DNA from: Candidatus Zixiibacteriota bacterium
Lineage (GTDB): Bacteria; Zixibacteria; MSB-5A5; GN15; FEB-12
Reading direction: 5' to 3'
Assembly: GCA_040753875.1 (NCBI GenBank)
Contig: JBFMDV010000001.1
Coordinates: 51,595 to 115,594 of the forward strand
Length of the DNA: 64,000 bases
How positions within the stretch are numbered: the first letter of the stretch is position 1; every line of letters begins with the position of its first letter. Shown here piece after piece: positions 43,841 to 52,908 of this stretch. A program made the translations under genes and the position numbers. The notes under the pieces are model-generated. The model did not search any database. It was not told the origin of the DNA and saw only the letters and a list, made by a program, of their open reading frames with translations.

Positions 43841-46213
43841 ATGGTGCGGACCAACGAAGCCACAGACACCGACCTCAAGGTCATCGAGGACCTAACCGCG
43901 CTCGGCTGGAAGCGCAAGGATACCCTGCTATACCAACAGGAATACATTTTGACTCCGGAACAGCAGAAGGTGTTCGAGGGCCGTAAGAGCGTCAAGCCGG
44001 ACATCACGCTCACAGACCTGAACGGGAACATTGTCGCCGTCTTCGAGAACAAATTGGATGACGCCAAGAAGGCGTTGCCGAAGCTTCGGACGCTCTACGC
44101 GGCGGTACTCCAGCCGCGTTTTCTCTATGCGTGTACCCCCGAGCGCATCCTCTTCTACGACTTGGAGTGGCGTGGATTGGAAGCCGGCGAGTTTCGCCAA
44201 GTCAACGGCTTCCTGACGCTTGAGGAGATGCAGCTCAAGATCGAGCAGGCGAAGCAGGTGAACCTCAGCCGGGAAGTCGTCATCGACAAGAACATCGCTG
44301 GCGGCATCAACCCCAGCTGCGGCAAAGAGACGTACTTCCAGACCGAGTGCATTGAGACGCTGCTGACGAGATTCAAAGAACGCAAGCAGAAGATGCTCGT
44401 GCACATGGCAACTGGTCTCGGGAAGACGCGAACGATGGTTGCGCTCGTAAAGGCACTCCTTGAATACAACATGGCGAAGCGCGTGCTATTCGTCGTCGAC
44501 CGGATCATGCTGGCAGACCAAGCGTTGAATGATGGCTTTGCTCTCATCAGCAAACAGTTCTCGGCTGTCCGCATAACGTCGTCGAACTACAAGCAGTACA
44601 AGAACGCGCAAATCCACGTCGTGGTGATCGATACACTAGAGAATATCTTCCAGGATATCCAAAGCACTTTTTACGACCTCATTATCGTTGACGAATGCCA
44701 CCGATCCATCAACATCAACCGCAAGCTCATTTTCGATCACTTCCTCTGCCCGCGCATCGGGTTGACCGCCACCCCGCGGACGGCGGTCGCGGCCAAGGGA
44801 AAAGACATCTCCGATGAAGACCTGGCAATCCTCGACACCTACCGACTATTCGGCTGCGAGGTTGGCGAGCCTGACTACCAGTTCGACCTCGCACGCGGCA
44901 TCGACGAGGGATTCTTGGCCCCATACTCGGTGCTGTCTATTGAAACAGAGCTGACGAAACTCGCACGAGAGAAGGGCGTGGAGTTTACCTATGTGCTCGA
45001 TCCCGACGAGCGGAAGAAAATCGAACTCGACGAGACGAAGCGCCTCATGCTCGAGCAGCTGAACCGGAAGTACATTTCTGAGCAGCACTGCGACCGGATT
45101 GCCGAAGAGCTCAAGACCAATACCACCTACGGCGAGAAAGTAATCGTCTTCGGTGCGAGCCAAGCGCACTGCACTATGCTCGCGAAGGCAATCAACAAAG
45201 CGTTTGCAACATTGGAAGACGAAGCTAGCCCGCGTTACGCGGAGGCCATCATTTCCGATAATAATGACCTAAACGCCACGTTTAAGAGGTGGTTCAAAGA
45301 TGTAAACCATAAACCCTTTGTTGCGGTGTCAGTGGACATCATGGGTACGGGTGTAGACATCCCATGCGTTCGCTACATTGCGTTCGATGCGTTGACGAAG
45401 TCAGTAGGCAAGTACATCCAGATGCTTGGCCGTGGTACGCGACTTGATCCGAAGAGCGGCAAGTTCTCCTTCAAGGTCCTTGACTTCGTCGGCTTATGCG
45501 AGAGAATGGCGGACAACGGCAAAGGGACGCCGAAGCCAAACGTGGATACGGTGAAGGGCAGGGGCGGCGGTGCCGGTCCAGGACCGGGGCCTGGTCCGAA
45601 GGGCGAGTGGTTCATTATCGACAATCCCGATCCGGCCCACCTCATCCAGCGCATCTACCTGCACGGAGATCAAGTGAAAGTGATTGACAATATCCCAATC
45701 GAGAAAGCACGTTCACTATTTGAGGACCAATTGACGCAGACTAAGTCGCCAGGTGTGATTGCGCTCAAAGCCAAGGCCGAGAAGAACGCCGACTACCGGC
45801 CCGACGAGATGGAGCTCGACACGATAAGGACGTGGGCCAAGAACCCCGAAGTGTACTTGGATGAAGGACAACTGCAGCGTGTTTATGACTTCGATCAAGG
45901 GTCGATGTGGGATTTCTTTCTCCACGCGTTGGGCGTGCGCAAGATTCCGACACTGCGAGAGCGCATCGAACGTGGCTTCGAGGCCTACGTGAAAACTTAC
46001 GACTTCACTGATGAACAGATTCAGGCACTCCGCGACCTGAAGGATATTGTCGCGGAGAATATCGAAGCCAAGAACAAGCTGTCGCCGAGGGATATCTTCA
46101 ACAATCCGGTGTACCTCCGCATTATCGGCGCTGACTTCGAAGAGATGAACCGCAAATTCGAGCACCAACTGCCGAAGGTGTTCGAAGAACTTGAAGCGGC
46201 ATTGCGAGTCTAA
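43841..46213 (+). CDS. hsdR: Type I restriction endonuclease subunit R (EcoEI-like)
   Basis: 790-aa motor-nuclease. The N-terminal PD-(D/E)XK site is PD54...FE69NK71. The helicase has ATGLGKT (residues 190-196, motif I), VDECH (motif II, Asp284), GLTATPR (motif III), and late motifs DIMGTGVDIPCV and QMLGRGTR. A Gly/Pro-rich linker (about residues 573-587) separates the helicase from the C-terminal EcoEI-type domain (IPTLRERIERGFEAYVKTYDF...). It is of the shorter EcoEI-type (type IB) length. It is followed 5 nt later by the fused modification-specificity gene. Confidence 0.93.
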   Translation: MVRTNEATDTDLKVIEDLTALGWKRKDTLLYQQEYILTPEQQKVFEGRKSVKPDITLTDLNGNIVAVFENKLDDAKKALPKLRTLYAAVLQPRFLYACTPERILFYDLEWRGLEAGEFRQVNGFLTLEEMQLKIEQAKQVNLSREVVIDKNIAGGINPSCGKETYFQTECIETLLTRFKERKQKMLVHMATGLGKTRTMVALVKALLEYNMAKRVLFVVDRIMLADQALNDGFALISKQFSAVRITSSNYKQYKNAQIHVVVIDTLENIFQDIQSTFYDLIIVDECHRSININRKLIFDHFLCPRIGLTATPRTAVAAKGKDISDEDLAILDTYRLFGCEVGEPDYQFDLARGIDEGFLAPYSVLSIETELTKLAREKGVEFTYVLDPDERKKIELDETKRLMLEQLNRKYISEQHCDRIAEELKTNTTYGEKVIVFGASQAHCTMLAKAINKAFATLEDEASPRYAEAIISDNNDLNATFKRWFKDVNHKPFVAVSVDIMGTGVDIPCVRYIAFDALTKSVGKYIQMLGRGTRLDPKSGKFSFKVLDFVGLCERMADNGKGTPKPNVDTVKGRGGGAGPGPGPGPKGEWFIIDNPDPAHLIQRIYLHGDQVKVIDNIPIEKARSLFEDQLTQTKSPGVIALKAKAEKNADYRPDEMELDTIRTWAKNPEVYLDEGQLQRVYDFDQGSMWDFFLHALGVRKIPTLRERIERGFEAYVKTYDFTDEQIQALRDLKDIVAENIEAKNKLSPRDIFNNPVYLRIIGADFEEMNRKFEHQLPKVFEELEAALRV

Positions 46214-46218
46214 CGACA

Positions 46219-49164
46219 ATGGCACGATCAACCATTCACTACGCCGATACCGACACGAACAACATCCTGAAGCGTCTGCACAATAAGCTGCGACCGGCAG
46301 GCACTCCGGTGGAACGGGTCGAGTACATCATCGAACTCCTGTTGCTGCGCATCTTCGAGGCGAAGCTCAAGCAAGACGAGGAGTTCAAGCCGCTCCGCAA
46401 CCTGTTTAAAGGCGAGCGCTACCGCCTACTGTTTTCGCACTTGCTGTCGCTCACCGGCGACCAGGTACTTGCCGAACTCAATAAATCGAGCTTCCCTTTT
46501 TACGCTACAATTCTCACGAAGAGCCGTGACGTTATTAAGGGCAATCTTCCAACAAAGATTCAGGATCAGCTGGTGCTCATGGAGGAAGTGTTCGCCAACT
46601 CGAATTTTACGAACAACGTCAAAGGTGGCGTAATTGCTGAAGTGATTGGTCTAGTCCATGAGATCGAGGAACAGCGCATTCTCCGCACGGACTTGCTGGG
46701 TGATGCTATCGAGTCGGCACTATCCGAGACCGGGGGCACTCAAGCTTTGGGGCTCTATCGCACTCCAGACCATATTCGCCGAATGATGATCGAAATGGTC
46801 GACCCCGATTTCACGGATACAATATTTGACCCTGCGTGCGGCACCGCTGGATTCTTGTTCGACGCGTATGAATACGTTATCGAGAAAGCCCGAAAAACGC
46901 GAAAGTTTCCACCTGCACACGTCGCGAACCAGTTTTATCGAACTGGCATTGGTGGGATAGAGTACCAGGGCCGAATTCGTAAGATGGCCGCTGTGAATAT
47001 GTACATTCGCGGGCTCAATCCGCATAACATCGATCAGGGTGATTCCCTCAAAGCCTATGATCCCGGCCGGGACGCAGCGTCAAAGACCGTTGTTATCGCA
47101 AACCCTCCTTTCGGGGCTGAACGTGACCAGCCAGCTTACCCCAACGTGTGGGAAGATTTTGCGAAGGAATCGGAAACGACGATTCTGTTTGTAAAACTCA
47201 TGTTCGACTTGTTGCGGGTAAATGGGCGCTGTGCTGTCGTTGTATCGGAAGGCTTTCTCACTTGGGACCAGAACAGCGCCTGTGCGCTTCGGAAGCTGCT
47301 ATTGAACGACGCCAACCTTCGGGCAATTGTCAGTCTGCCGCAAGGAGTTTTTGTATCTAAAAATGGCCAAGGCGCAAAGACATCGATCCTGTACTTCGAG
47401 AAGGGCAACGCTACGAATTTCGTCTGGCACTACCGCATTGATAACGACGGGTTCTCGATGGGCACAACGCGGAAGACAATCGACGGCAGCCAAATTCCTG
47501 AGATGCTTACCCTCTTTCGTGAAGTAAAGCGAGGGAAGCTGCCGAAGGACACTGCCCGCAGCTTCTCCTTACCCAAGGAGTGGATAGAGACTCTCGATCC
47601 CAGGGCTATTGAGCGTCTCCGACGCGAGGTTGAGTCGAAGTTGCAGACCGCGGCCAGCGACCGCAGGGCCAAGCTTCGCACGCAGCTCCAAGGGAAGAAG
47701 GACAAAGGGGCAATCGACAATCACGAATTCAAGGAGAGAATTCGTCAATTGGATGCTGTGCTAGAAGCGCAGCGAGGCAATGAGATCGCCAAGGCCATTG
47801 AACGCGCCCACTCCTTCAGCTTCAACCTAATAAGCTACCGAAGCGAGTTGAGTGATGATGCAGTCGCAGCATGGCACAATGCTCTCGCTGGAGTGGTCGC
47901 AGCCGCGCGTATGTCAGTAGAGGAAAAGTACTCCACCTTGCATAGCGGTGTAGAAGTTAAAAAAGCGCTCACGGTGATTGCGTCTCTTGACCCACGTTGT
48001 GCCCTGCACGTTGATATCGTGCGTGAATATTTAGATGGACTGCCCGATGCTGCCATGAAGCGAGACAAGTCGCTGCGTGAGCTGGATAAGGTGGTAAAGA
48101 CTAGCGGCCACCACGATCGGGTCGTGCTTCGTACGCTCGTTACTCAGAGACTCGAAAAAGCGGAAATCGTTCCCGCAGGCAACTACAAGCAATTGACCGT
48201 ACGACTATACGGCAAGGGCGTAGTGCTCCGACAGGAGATTGCGGGCCGAGATATTAAGACGAATAATCAGTCGATTGGCCATTCTGGAGACATTGTCCTT
48301 TCCCGCATCGATGCGAGAAATGGGGCCTTCGGCATTATTCCACCAGAATTGGACGGGGCAATACTTTCACAGGACTTCCCCGTATTGTCAGTGAATAGCC
48401 ACGTAGTGATTCCCGAATTCCTGGAATTTGTGCTGCAATCGAAGCCATTCTACAACCAGATAGAGCAATTGGTCTCTGGCGCGACAGGACGACGGCGAGC
48501 AGAAGTAGAAGTTCTGTTGGAATTGAAAGTGCCGTTCCCGCCGTTGGCAAGACAAGCAGAGATTGTGGAGATCGTTCGGAGGCAGCGGCAGATATTGCAG
48601 TCGGCGGACAGTATGATTAAGTCATATTCAGTCGACATTGGTCGGTCGCCCGCTCACTCAATCAGCATCGAGCTTGGTCGCGTCTGCGAATTCGTCTATG
48701 GCGATCCGCTGCCCGAAGGCAAGCGAGTGGACGGCCCCTATCCAGTTTACGGCGCGGGCAACATCATCGGTTATCACGATAGCTTCATTGCCGAGGGGCC
48801 CGTAATTGTCATCGGTCGTCGTGGGGCAACATCGGGAACGGTCATGTGGTCGGATAGTAGCTGCTGGCCCATTGACACGGCATTTTGGGTGCGCGTCACT
48901 CAACCGGAGAAGGTGATGCCCAGGTACCTGTATTACGTCCTGCTGACCTTGGGCCTCGCAAAGCACCAGTCTGGTGGCGCAATGCCCGGCGTAAACCGAA
49001 ACGACATCTATAGAGAGGTCATTGCCTTGCCGTCGCTGACAGTTCAGACGCAGGCTGTCAAAAAGCTCGATAACCTTGAGACCGCGATGGCCGGAGTACG
49101 ACTGCTAAGGTCAGATGCGGAACAACGATTGGAAGACCTCATCGCAGACCTGTGGATGGAATGA
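46219..49164 (+). CDS. Fused type I modification-specificity protein (HsdM-HsdS)
   Basis: 981-aa protein. Residues 1-~560 are an N6-adenine methylase: motif I FDPACGTAGF (Asp204), catalytic NPPF at 295-298, and the HsdM-like YRTPDHIRRMMIEMVDP. A charged connector follows. From about 650 come two specificity modules: NYKQLTVRLYGKGV (from 655) to the AEIVEIVRRQR helix, and ELGRVCEFVYGDPLPEG (from 818) to the C-terminal helix (KKLDNLETAMAGVRLL). Normally hsdM and hsdS are separate. It could form the whole M2S2-like part of the enzyme with two bound copies. Confidence 0.9.
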   Translation: MARSTIHYADTDTNNILKRLHNKLRPAGTPVERVEYIIELLLLRIFEAKLKQDEEFKPLRNLFKGERYRLLFSHLLSLTGDQVLAELNKSSFPFYATILTKSRDVIKGNLPTKIQDQLVLMEEVFANSNFTNNVKGGVIAEVIGLVHEIEEQRILRTDLLGDAIESALSETGGTQALGLYRTPDHIRRMMIEMVDPDFTDTIFDPACGTAGFLFDAYEYVIEKARKTRKFPPAHVANQFYRTGIGGIEYQGRIRKMAAVNMYIRGLNPHNIDQGDSLKAYDPGRDAASKTVVIANPPFGAERDQPAYPNVWEDFAKESETTILFVKLMFDLLRVNGRCAVVVSEGFLTWDQNSACALRKLLLNDANLRAIVSLPQGVFVSKNGQGAKTSILYFEKGNATNFVWHYRIDNDGFSMGTTRKTIDGSQIPEMLTLFREVKRGKLPKDTARSFSLPKEWIETLDPRAIERLRREVESKLQTAASDRRAKLRTQLQGKKDKGAIDNHEFKERIRQLDAVLEAQRGNEIAKAIERAHSFSFNLISYRSELSDDAVAAWHNALAGVVAAARMSVEEKYSTLHSGVEVKKALTVIASLDPRCALHVDIVREYLDGLPDAAMKRDKSLRELDKVVKTSGHHDRVVLRTLVTQRLEKAEIVPAGNYKQLTVRLYGKGVVLRQEIAGRDIKTNNQSIGHSGDIVLSRIDARNGAFGIIPPELDGAILSQDFPVLSVNSHVVIPEFLEFVLQSKPFYNQIEQLVSGATGRRRAEVEVLLELKVPFPPLARQAEIVEIVRRQRQILQSADSMIKSYSVDIGRSPAHSISIELGRVCEFVYGDPLPEGKRVDGPYPVYGAGNIIGYHDSFIAEGPVIVIGRRGATSGTVMWSDSSCWPIDTAFWVRVTQPEKVMPRYLYYVLLTLGLAKHQSGGAMPGVNRNDIYREVIALPSLTVQTQAVKKLDNLETAMAGVRLLRSDAEQRLEDLIADLWME

Positions 49165-49177
49165 CTAATAGTAGAGT

Positions 49178-50350
49178 ATGCCAGAACGATTGAGAGCAAA
49201 AATTACTCCCGCTATTCTCATTTGGGCACGGGAGCAAAGCCACTTCACCGTTGAAGAAGCCGCGAAGAAGATTGGTGTACCCACGGAGATGCTGGCTGCC
49301 TGGGAGTCTTCCACTGCCCAACCGACGATCAGTCAACTTCGCAAAACGGCACATGTGTACCGATACAGCTTGGCTGTATTCTTCCTGTCGCAGCCACCCT
49401 TGGGCAAGTTTCAGCCGATTCGTGACTTTAGGCGGTTCACTGATGGTGTTGTGCCGAGTGTGTCTAGCGCCCTGCAACTCGCCATACGGGAGGCGTATGA
49501 CAAACGTGAAAGCGCCCTCGATCTCTTTGGAATGCTAGACGAGAAGCCGAATGAGTTCACGTATACTACAACTCTGAATGCAGATCCGGAACGTGTCGCA
49601 GCCGAACTGCGCCAGTACTTTGGAATAGGTGCCGATGATCAGTTAAAGTGGAAGGACCCGCAGAGGGCCTTCACCGACGTTCGCTTACGATTTGAACATC
49701 AGGGTATCCTCGTCTTTCAATTCTCCCACATCAGCGCAGGCGAGGCACGTGGTTTTTCCATCGGAGAGTTTCCGCTGCCGTCAATCGTGGTGAACCGGAC
49801 CGACACGACTGCCGGCCGATTATTCTCGCTCTTCCATGAAGTAACGCATATCGCTTTGCGAAATGTCGGTATCTGCAACGAATTTGAACGATCTGCGCCC
49901 AGCCGCAATGTGAAGAAGGACGTGGAAGTGTTCTGCAACTACGTTGCGGGTGCGGTTCTCATCCCGAAGAAGGACTTGCTTGGGCACCCGGTTGTGCACG
50001 GTCACGGGGCTAAGACCTGGTCGATTGACGACCTTGGGAAGATTGCACTCACAATCGCATGCAGCAGGTACGCCCTTGCCCGACGCTTGCTCATTTTCGA
50101 CGTCATCACACCGACGGTGTATGACCGCCTTGTTGCCGAGCTCAATGAGCAGTTTTCCCGTCGGCCCAAGCAGAAGGGTTTCATTTCCCCAGCGGAGAAC
50201 GTTGTGAGTTTGGGCGGCAACGTCTTTCCGGGCCTCGTCTTGGAGGCCTTCAGTCGCGATCACATTTCGGCCAGCACTGTCAGCAACTACCTTGGCCTGA
50301 AGCTGAAGCACTTGCAGAAGGTGCGATCAGCATTGGATCGAGCACTATGA
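49178..50350 (+). CDS. XRE-HTH + ImmA/IrrE metallopeptidase protein
   Basis: 390 aa. The N-terminus (about residues 15-60: VEEAAKKIGVPTEMLAAWESSTAQPTISQL) is an XRE-type helix-turn-helix. The zinc-protease motif HEVTH is at 220-224 in SLFHEVTHIALRN. Proteins of this type (COG2856) often act as antitoxins or as repressor-cleaving proteases. It starts 13 nt after the HsdMS stop and overlaps the PIN-like gene (ATGA), so it is probably part of the same operon. Confidence 0.92.
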   Translation: MPERLRAKITPAILIWAREQSHFTVEEAAKKIGVPTEMLAAWESSTAQPTISQLRKTAHVYRYSLAVFFLSQPPLGKFQPIRDFRRFTDGVVPSVSSALQLAIREAYDKRESALDLFGMLDEKPNEFTYTTTLNADPERVAAELRQYFGIGADDQLKWKDPQRAFTDVRLRFEHQGILVFQFSHISAGEARGFSIGEFPLPSIVVNRTDTTAGRLFSLFHEVTHIALRNVGICNEFERSAPSRNVKKDVEVFCNYVAGAVLIPKKDLLGHPVVHGHGAKTWSIDDLGKIALTIACSRYALARRLLIFDVITPTVYDRLVAELNEQFSRRPKQKGFISPAENVVSLGGNVFPGLVLEAFSRDHISASTVSNYLGLKLKHLQKVRSALDRAL

Positions 50351-50826
50351 GTCGTGGCAATTCGACCATCTACAGCCTAGATTCGAGCTCCCTGATTGTC
50401 GCGTGGACGGATGCGTATCCCATTGCAGCATTCGAATCCTTCTGGAAGAAGCTTGACGAGTTGATTGCCGCAGAGAGAGTCGTCGTTTCCGAAGAAGTCT
50501 TCTGTGAACTGGAGAAGCAGGACGATGACCTCTTCAAGTGGGTCAAGGTGCGCCCAAAGATGGTAGTCCCCCACACGGAAGAAATCCAGGATGCCGTCAT
50601 CGAGCTCCTGAAATCCCACCCGCTGCTCATCAAAGCAACGGGTACGAATCGGTCGGGCGCAGACCCCTTCGTGATTGCCCTCGCGCGATGCAGGAAGGCT
50701 GTGGTCATTAGTCAGGAACGGACTGGAAGCAATGGGAAGCCAAAGATCCCTGATGTCTGTAGTCACTACAAGGTACCATGTGAACGCCTCAAGTATCTCA
50801 TTGCCAATGAAGGTTGGAAGTTTTAG
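50347..50826 (+). CDS. DUF4411 (PIN-like) putative toxin
   Basis: 159 aa. The PIN-like acidic residues are visible: Asp12 (YSLDSSSLI), Glu54 (FCELEK), Asp106 (SGADPFVIALA), Asp136. DUF4411 is paired with ImmA/IrrE-type partners in toxin-antitoxin-like loci, and the ATGA overlap here supports that. Expected to cleave RNA, but neither toxicity nor activity can be read from sequence. Confidence 0.85.
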   Translation: MSRGNSTIYSLDSSSLIVAWTDAYPIAAFESFWKKLDELIAAERVVVSEEVFCELEKQDDDLFKWVKVRPKMVVPHTEEIQDAVIELLKSHPLLIKATGTNRSGADPFVIALARCRKAVVISQERTGSNGKPKIPDVCSHYKVPCERLKYLIANEGWKF

Positions 50827-50926
50827 TGCTTGCGTTCGCAGTTAGATTTCCAACTTCAGTGCCGAGCGCGAAAAACGAGATGACATTTCATCTTGCTAAA
50901 GCCACACCGTAGTATTTTACTGAAAC

Positions 50927-51646
50927 ATGAGCCTTTCACTCCCAGCAACTTTCTGTTGGACAAAGATCCAAGCGGAGGCAGGCGATCCGCTCGACGAAAT
51001 TATTCGTCGCAAAGAAATCGAACGGCAGGCCGGCAGTGGCCTATTCTTCTGGGGAATTGGGAACTCGCTTGGTTCAAAGGTCCTTCCAATAGTTTCAGGC
51101 GAGGTGAGTGTTGTCGTTTTTTCGAAGATGCCTTCGAAGCCGAAGGCAATGGACTCTGATCCAGATTCGGTGGCCCTTTGGCTGAAATACAGAGACCACT
51201 CCGGAAATCTCGCCGATATTCCTGAGCATGTAGTGCTCAAAAGCAGAGCCTTCGCCGGTGGCGGCGCGAAGAAGAAGCACTATGCCCTAGTTTGCAGCGC
51301 CGATACTCCCCTGAAGATCGCGTCCCTTGGCATGTTTGATATCGGCGACTACCGCAATTGGGGAAGCAGCAACCCACAAATTGGTAGCTCGCAAGTGACA
51401 TCAGTTGTCGAACTGAGCGACATTAATAAGAACTTGGTTGTCCCGAGGAAACAGTACCAAATTAACATGGTGGCCAAATTGGTCGCGCCCTTTTTTGTGA
51501 CACTTTGCGATCCCGTAAGCTTGACTCGTGAAGAAGTTCAGTCGTTGCGCTCTATATGTACCGATTCGCCGTCCACGAGTAACTACGTGAGCAAGTTGCG
51601 CGCGTTTCGTGACGCGTTAGTGTACGATGCTACACGCCGTCACTGA
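50927..51646 (+). CDS. Unrecognised protein in the defence block
   Basis: 239 aa from ATG 50927, with no good Shine-Dalgarno sequence. The N-terminal motif (IQAEAGDPLDEIIRRKEIER, GLFFWGIGNSLGSKV) looks conserved-family-like but I do not recognise it. No signal peptide or membrane segment. It ends 49 nt before the convergent BpsA-like gene. It may form a set with its neighbours; nothing more can be said. Confidence 0.7.
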   Translation: MSLSLPATFCWTKIQAEAGDPLDEIIRRKEIERQAGSGLFFWGIGNSLGSKVLPIVSGEVSVVVFSKMPSKPKAMDSDPDSVALWLKYRDHSGNLADIPEHVVLKSRAFAGGGAKKKHYALVCSADTPLKIASLGMFDIGDYRNWGSSNPQIGSSQVTSVVELSDINKNLVVPRKQYQINMVAKLVAPFFVTLCDPVSLTREEVQSLRSICTDSPSTSNYVSKLRAFRDALVYDATRRH

Positions 51647-51695
51647 ACCAAGGAGCGGCTGAGTGTGGCCCAGACTTAGGGCATTACATAATCCG

Positions 51696-52589
51696 CTATT
51701 TTCGGGCTTTTGCAGCCTCTTTCTGGGGTGGGCGCCATGCAGGGGCATCACTAAGCAGCTGGTGCTCACCCCGTGAAAAAACCATTTCCGAATTTATAGA
51801 AATGTACTCAGGCATTCGCCGTGCGGTACGCCCGTAGAAGTTCTTCAATTTGTCATCAGTTATGCGCTGGCCGGCAAAGAGGGGTTTCTTGTTCTCCACT
51901 CGATCGACTACCATGTTGCATGACCTCAGGCTTGGTCGATCATCCAAATGATATTGATGAATTTCCCGGATCATTTCGGAGACAACGTAACCCTGGGAAC
52001 AAAGAAAAGTCTGAATGTTAAACATGGCTTTTCGACTCCAGTCCTCTTTATGTGCGAAGGGTAAGAGCGCCATTCCCCAGCTCGGAGCTGGTTTGCAAAA
52101 TTCCATGCAGCGGGCAAGAAACAACTTTCCGCATTCTCCACCGTCGGCAGAGCCATACGGCGGATTCGTATAGAATACGTCATGTGCCTGAGCAAACTCA
52201 GGCGGCACAGGGTTGCGGACATTGTACCGATGGCAAGTTATGAGGTCTGGAGGAATGTCGAGGTCCTTAATCGCTTGCTCGATGAACGCAAGCAGGCGCT
52301 CATCAAAATCGAAGACCCTAATCTTTGATGGTGCTTTGAAAATGCCTTTGTTTGCTAAGTGCGCGACCACCAAGGACATGCAATCGCCATCTCCGACCAT
52401 GACCACGTCTCGGTACTTGAGATAGTCGATAGCCAGAAGTGCTTGCACAAGTTGACTGCCGGGTAACATGAAGATTTGATCGACCGTACGGAGTGGTCGG
52501 GGGCGGTCGGGGTGTTGTGTAACTTGAGCGACGAGATCTACCCACGCCGGTTCAGGCCGAAGGTAGCGACGAAGTTCCTCTCCGAACAT
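51696..52589 (-). CDS. BpsA-like (branched polyamine synthase C-domain) / methyltransferase-fold protein
   Basis: 297 aa with a Rossmann-type loop VMVGDGDCMSL (VGDGD at 65-69), an acidic ribose-binding FDFDERLLAFIEQ and DVFYTNPPYGSADGG (NPPY at 142-145) followed by GKLFLAR (154-160). This layout matches the DUF43/BpsA family, which transfers aminopropyl groups to polyamines, and also the NPPY catalytic motif of DNA amino-methyltransferases. It has a perfect GGAGGT Shine-Dalgarno sequence six nt from ATG 52589. Being divergent from the STAND gene it may be a partner. Which chemistry it performs is not decidable here. Confidence 0.7.
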   Translation of the reverse strand: MFGEELRRYLRPEPAWVDLVAQVTQHPDRPRPLRTVDQIFMLPGSQLVQALLAIDYLKYRDVVMVGDGDCMSLVVAHLANKGIFKAPSKIRVFDFDERLLAFIEQAIKDLDIPPDLITCHRYNVRNPVPPEFAQAHDVFYTNPPYGSADGGECGKLFLARCMEFCKPAPSWGMALLPFAHKEDWSRKAMFNIQTFLCSQGYVVSEMIREIHQYHLDDRPSLRSCNMVVDRVENKKPLFAGQRITDDKLKNFYGRTARRMPEYISINSEMVFSRGEHQLLSDAPAWRPPQKEAAKARK

Positions 52590-52908
52590 CTGAGACCTCC
52601 GTTAGAATACTGTTCAGGATCGTTGTGGATCAATATATAAATATAGCCAAAGGGCTCTTCGAGTGCAACTCCTTCTGCTTTGAATGTCGAGCGCGTATCG
52701 AACTATGCTCTTGAAGCACTTACCGTTTGGAGGCATGCTGCGTCTGCTGAATCCTATAATAAGTGGTGGTGGCGAGAATGTGGTGATGCTTGCAATTCAA
52801 CTTGGTGGGGCGTAGATTTGTTATGGCCAGATTGGCTATAGAGCCACCAAAAACACGTGGGTTTATAGTGTGAACATGGAGCTATACAATTGAACCTGCT
52901 GAAATTCC
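52590..52908. other. Divergent intergenic region between the BpsA-like and STAND genes
   Basis: 319 nt, noticeably AT-rich (for example AATATATAAATATAG at 52632-52646), with no convincing gene. Apart from the GGAGGT Shine-Dalgarno sequence of the leftward gene, I see no well-spaced promoter and no strong Shine-Dalgarno sequence before 52909. Confidence 0.6.

Noticed and set aside
52604..52633. TTGATC-N18-TATTCT promoter for the BpsA-like gene
   Set aside because: Transcription would begin inside the GGAGGT Shine-Dalgarno sequence, destroying it.
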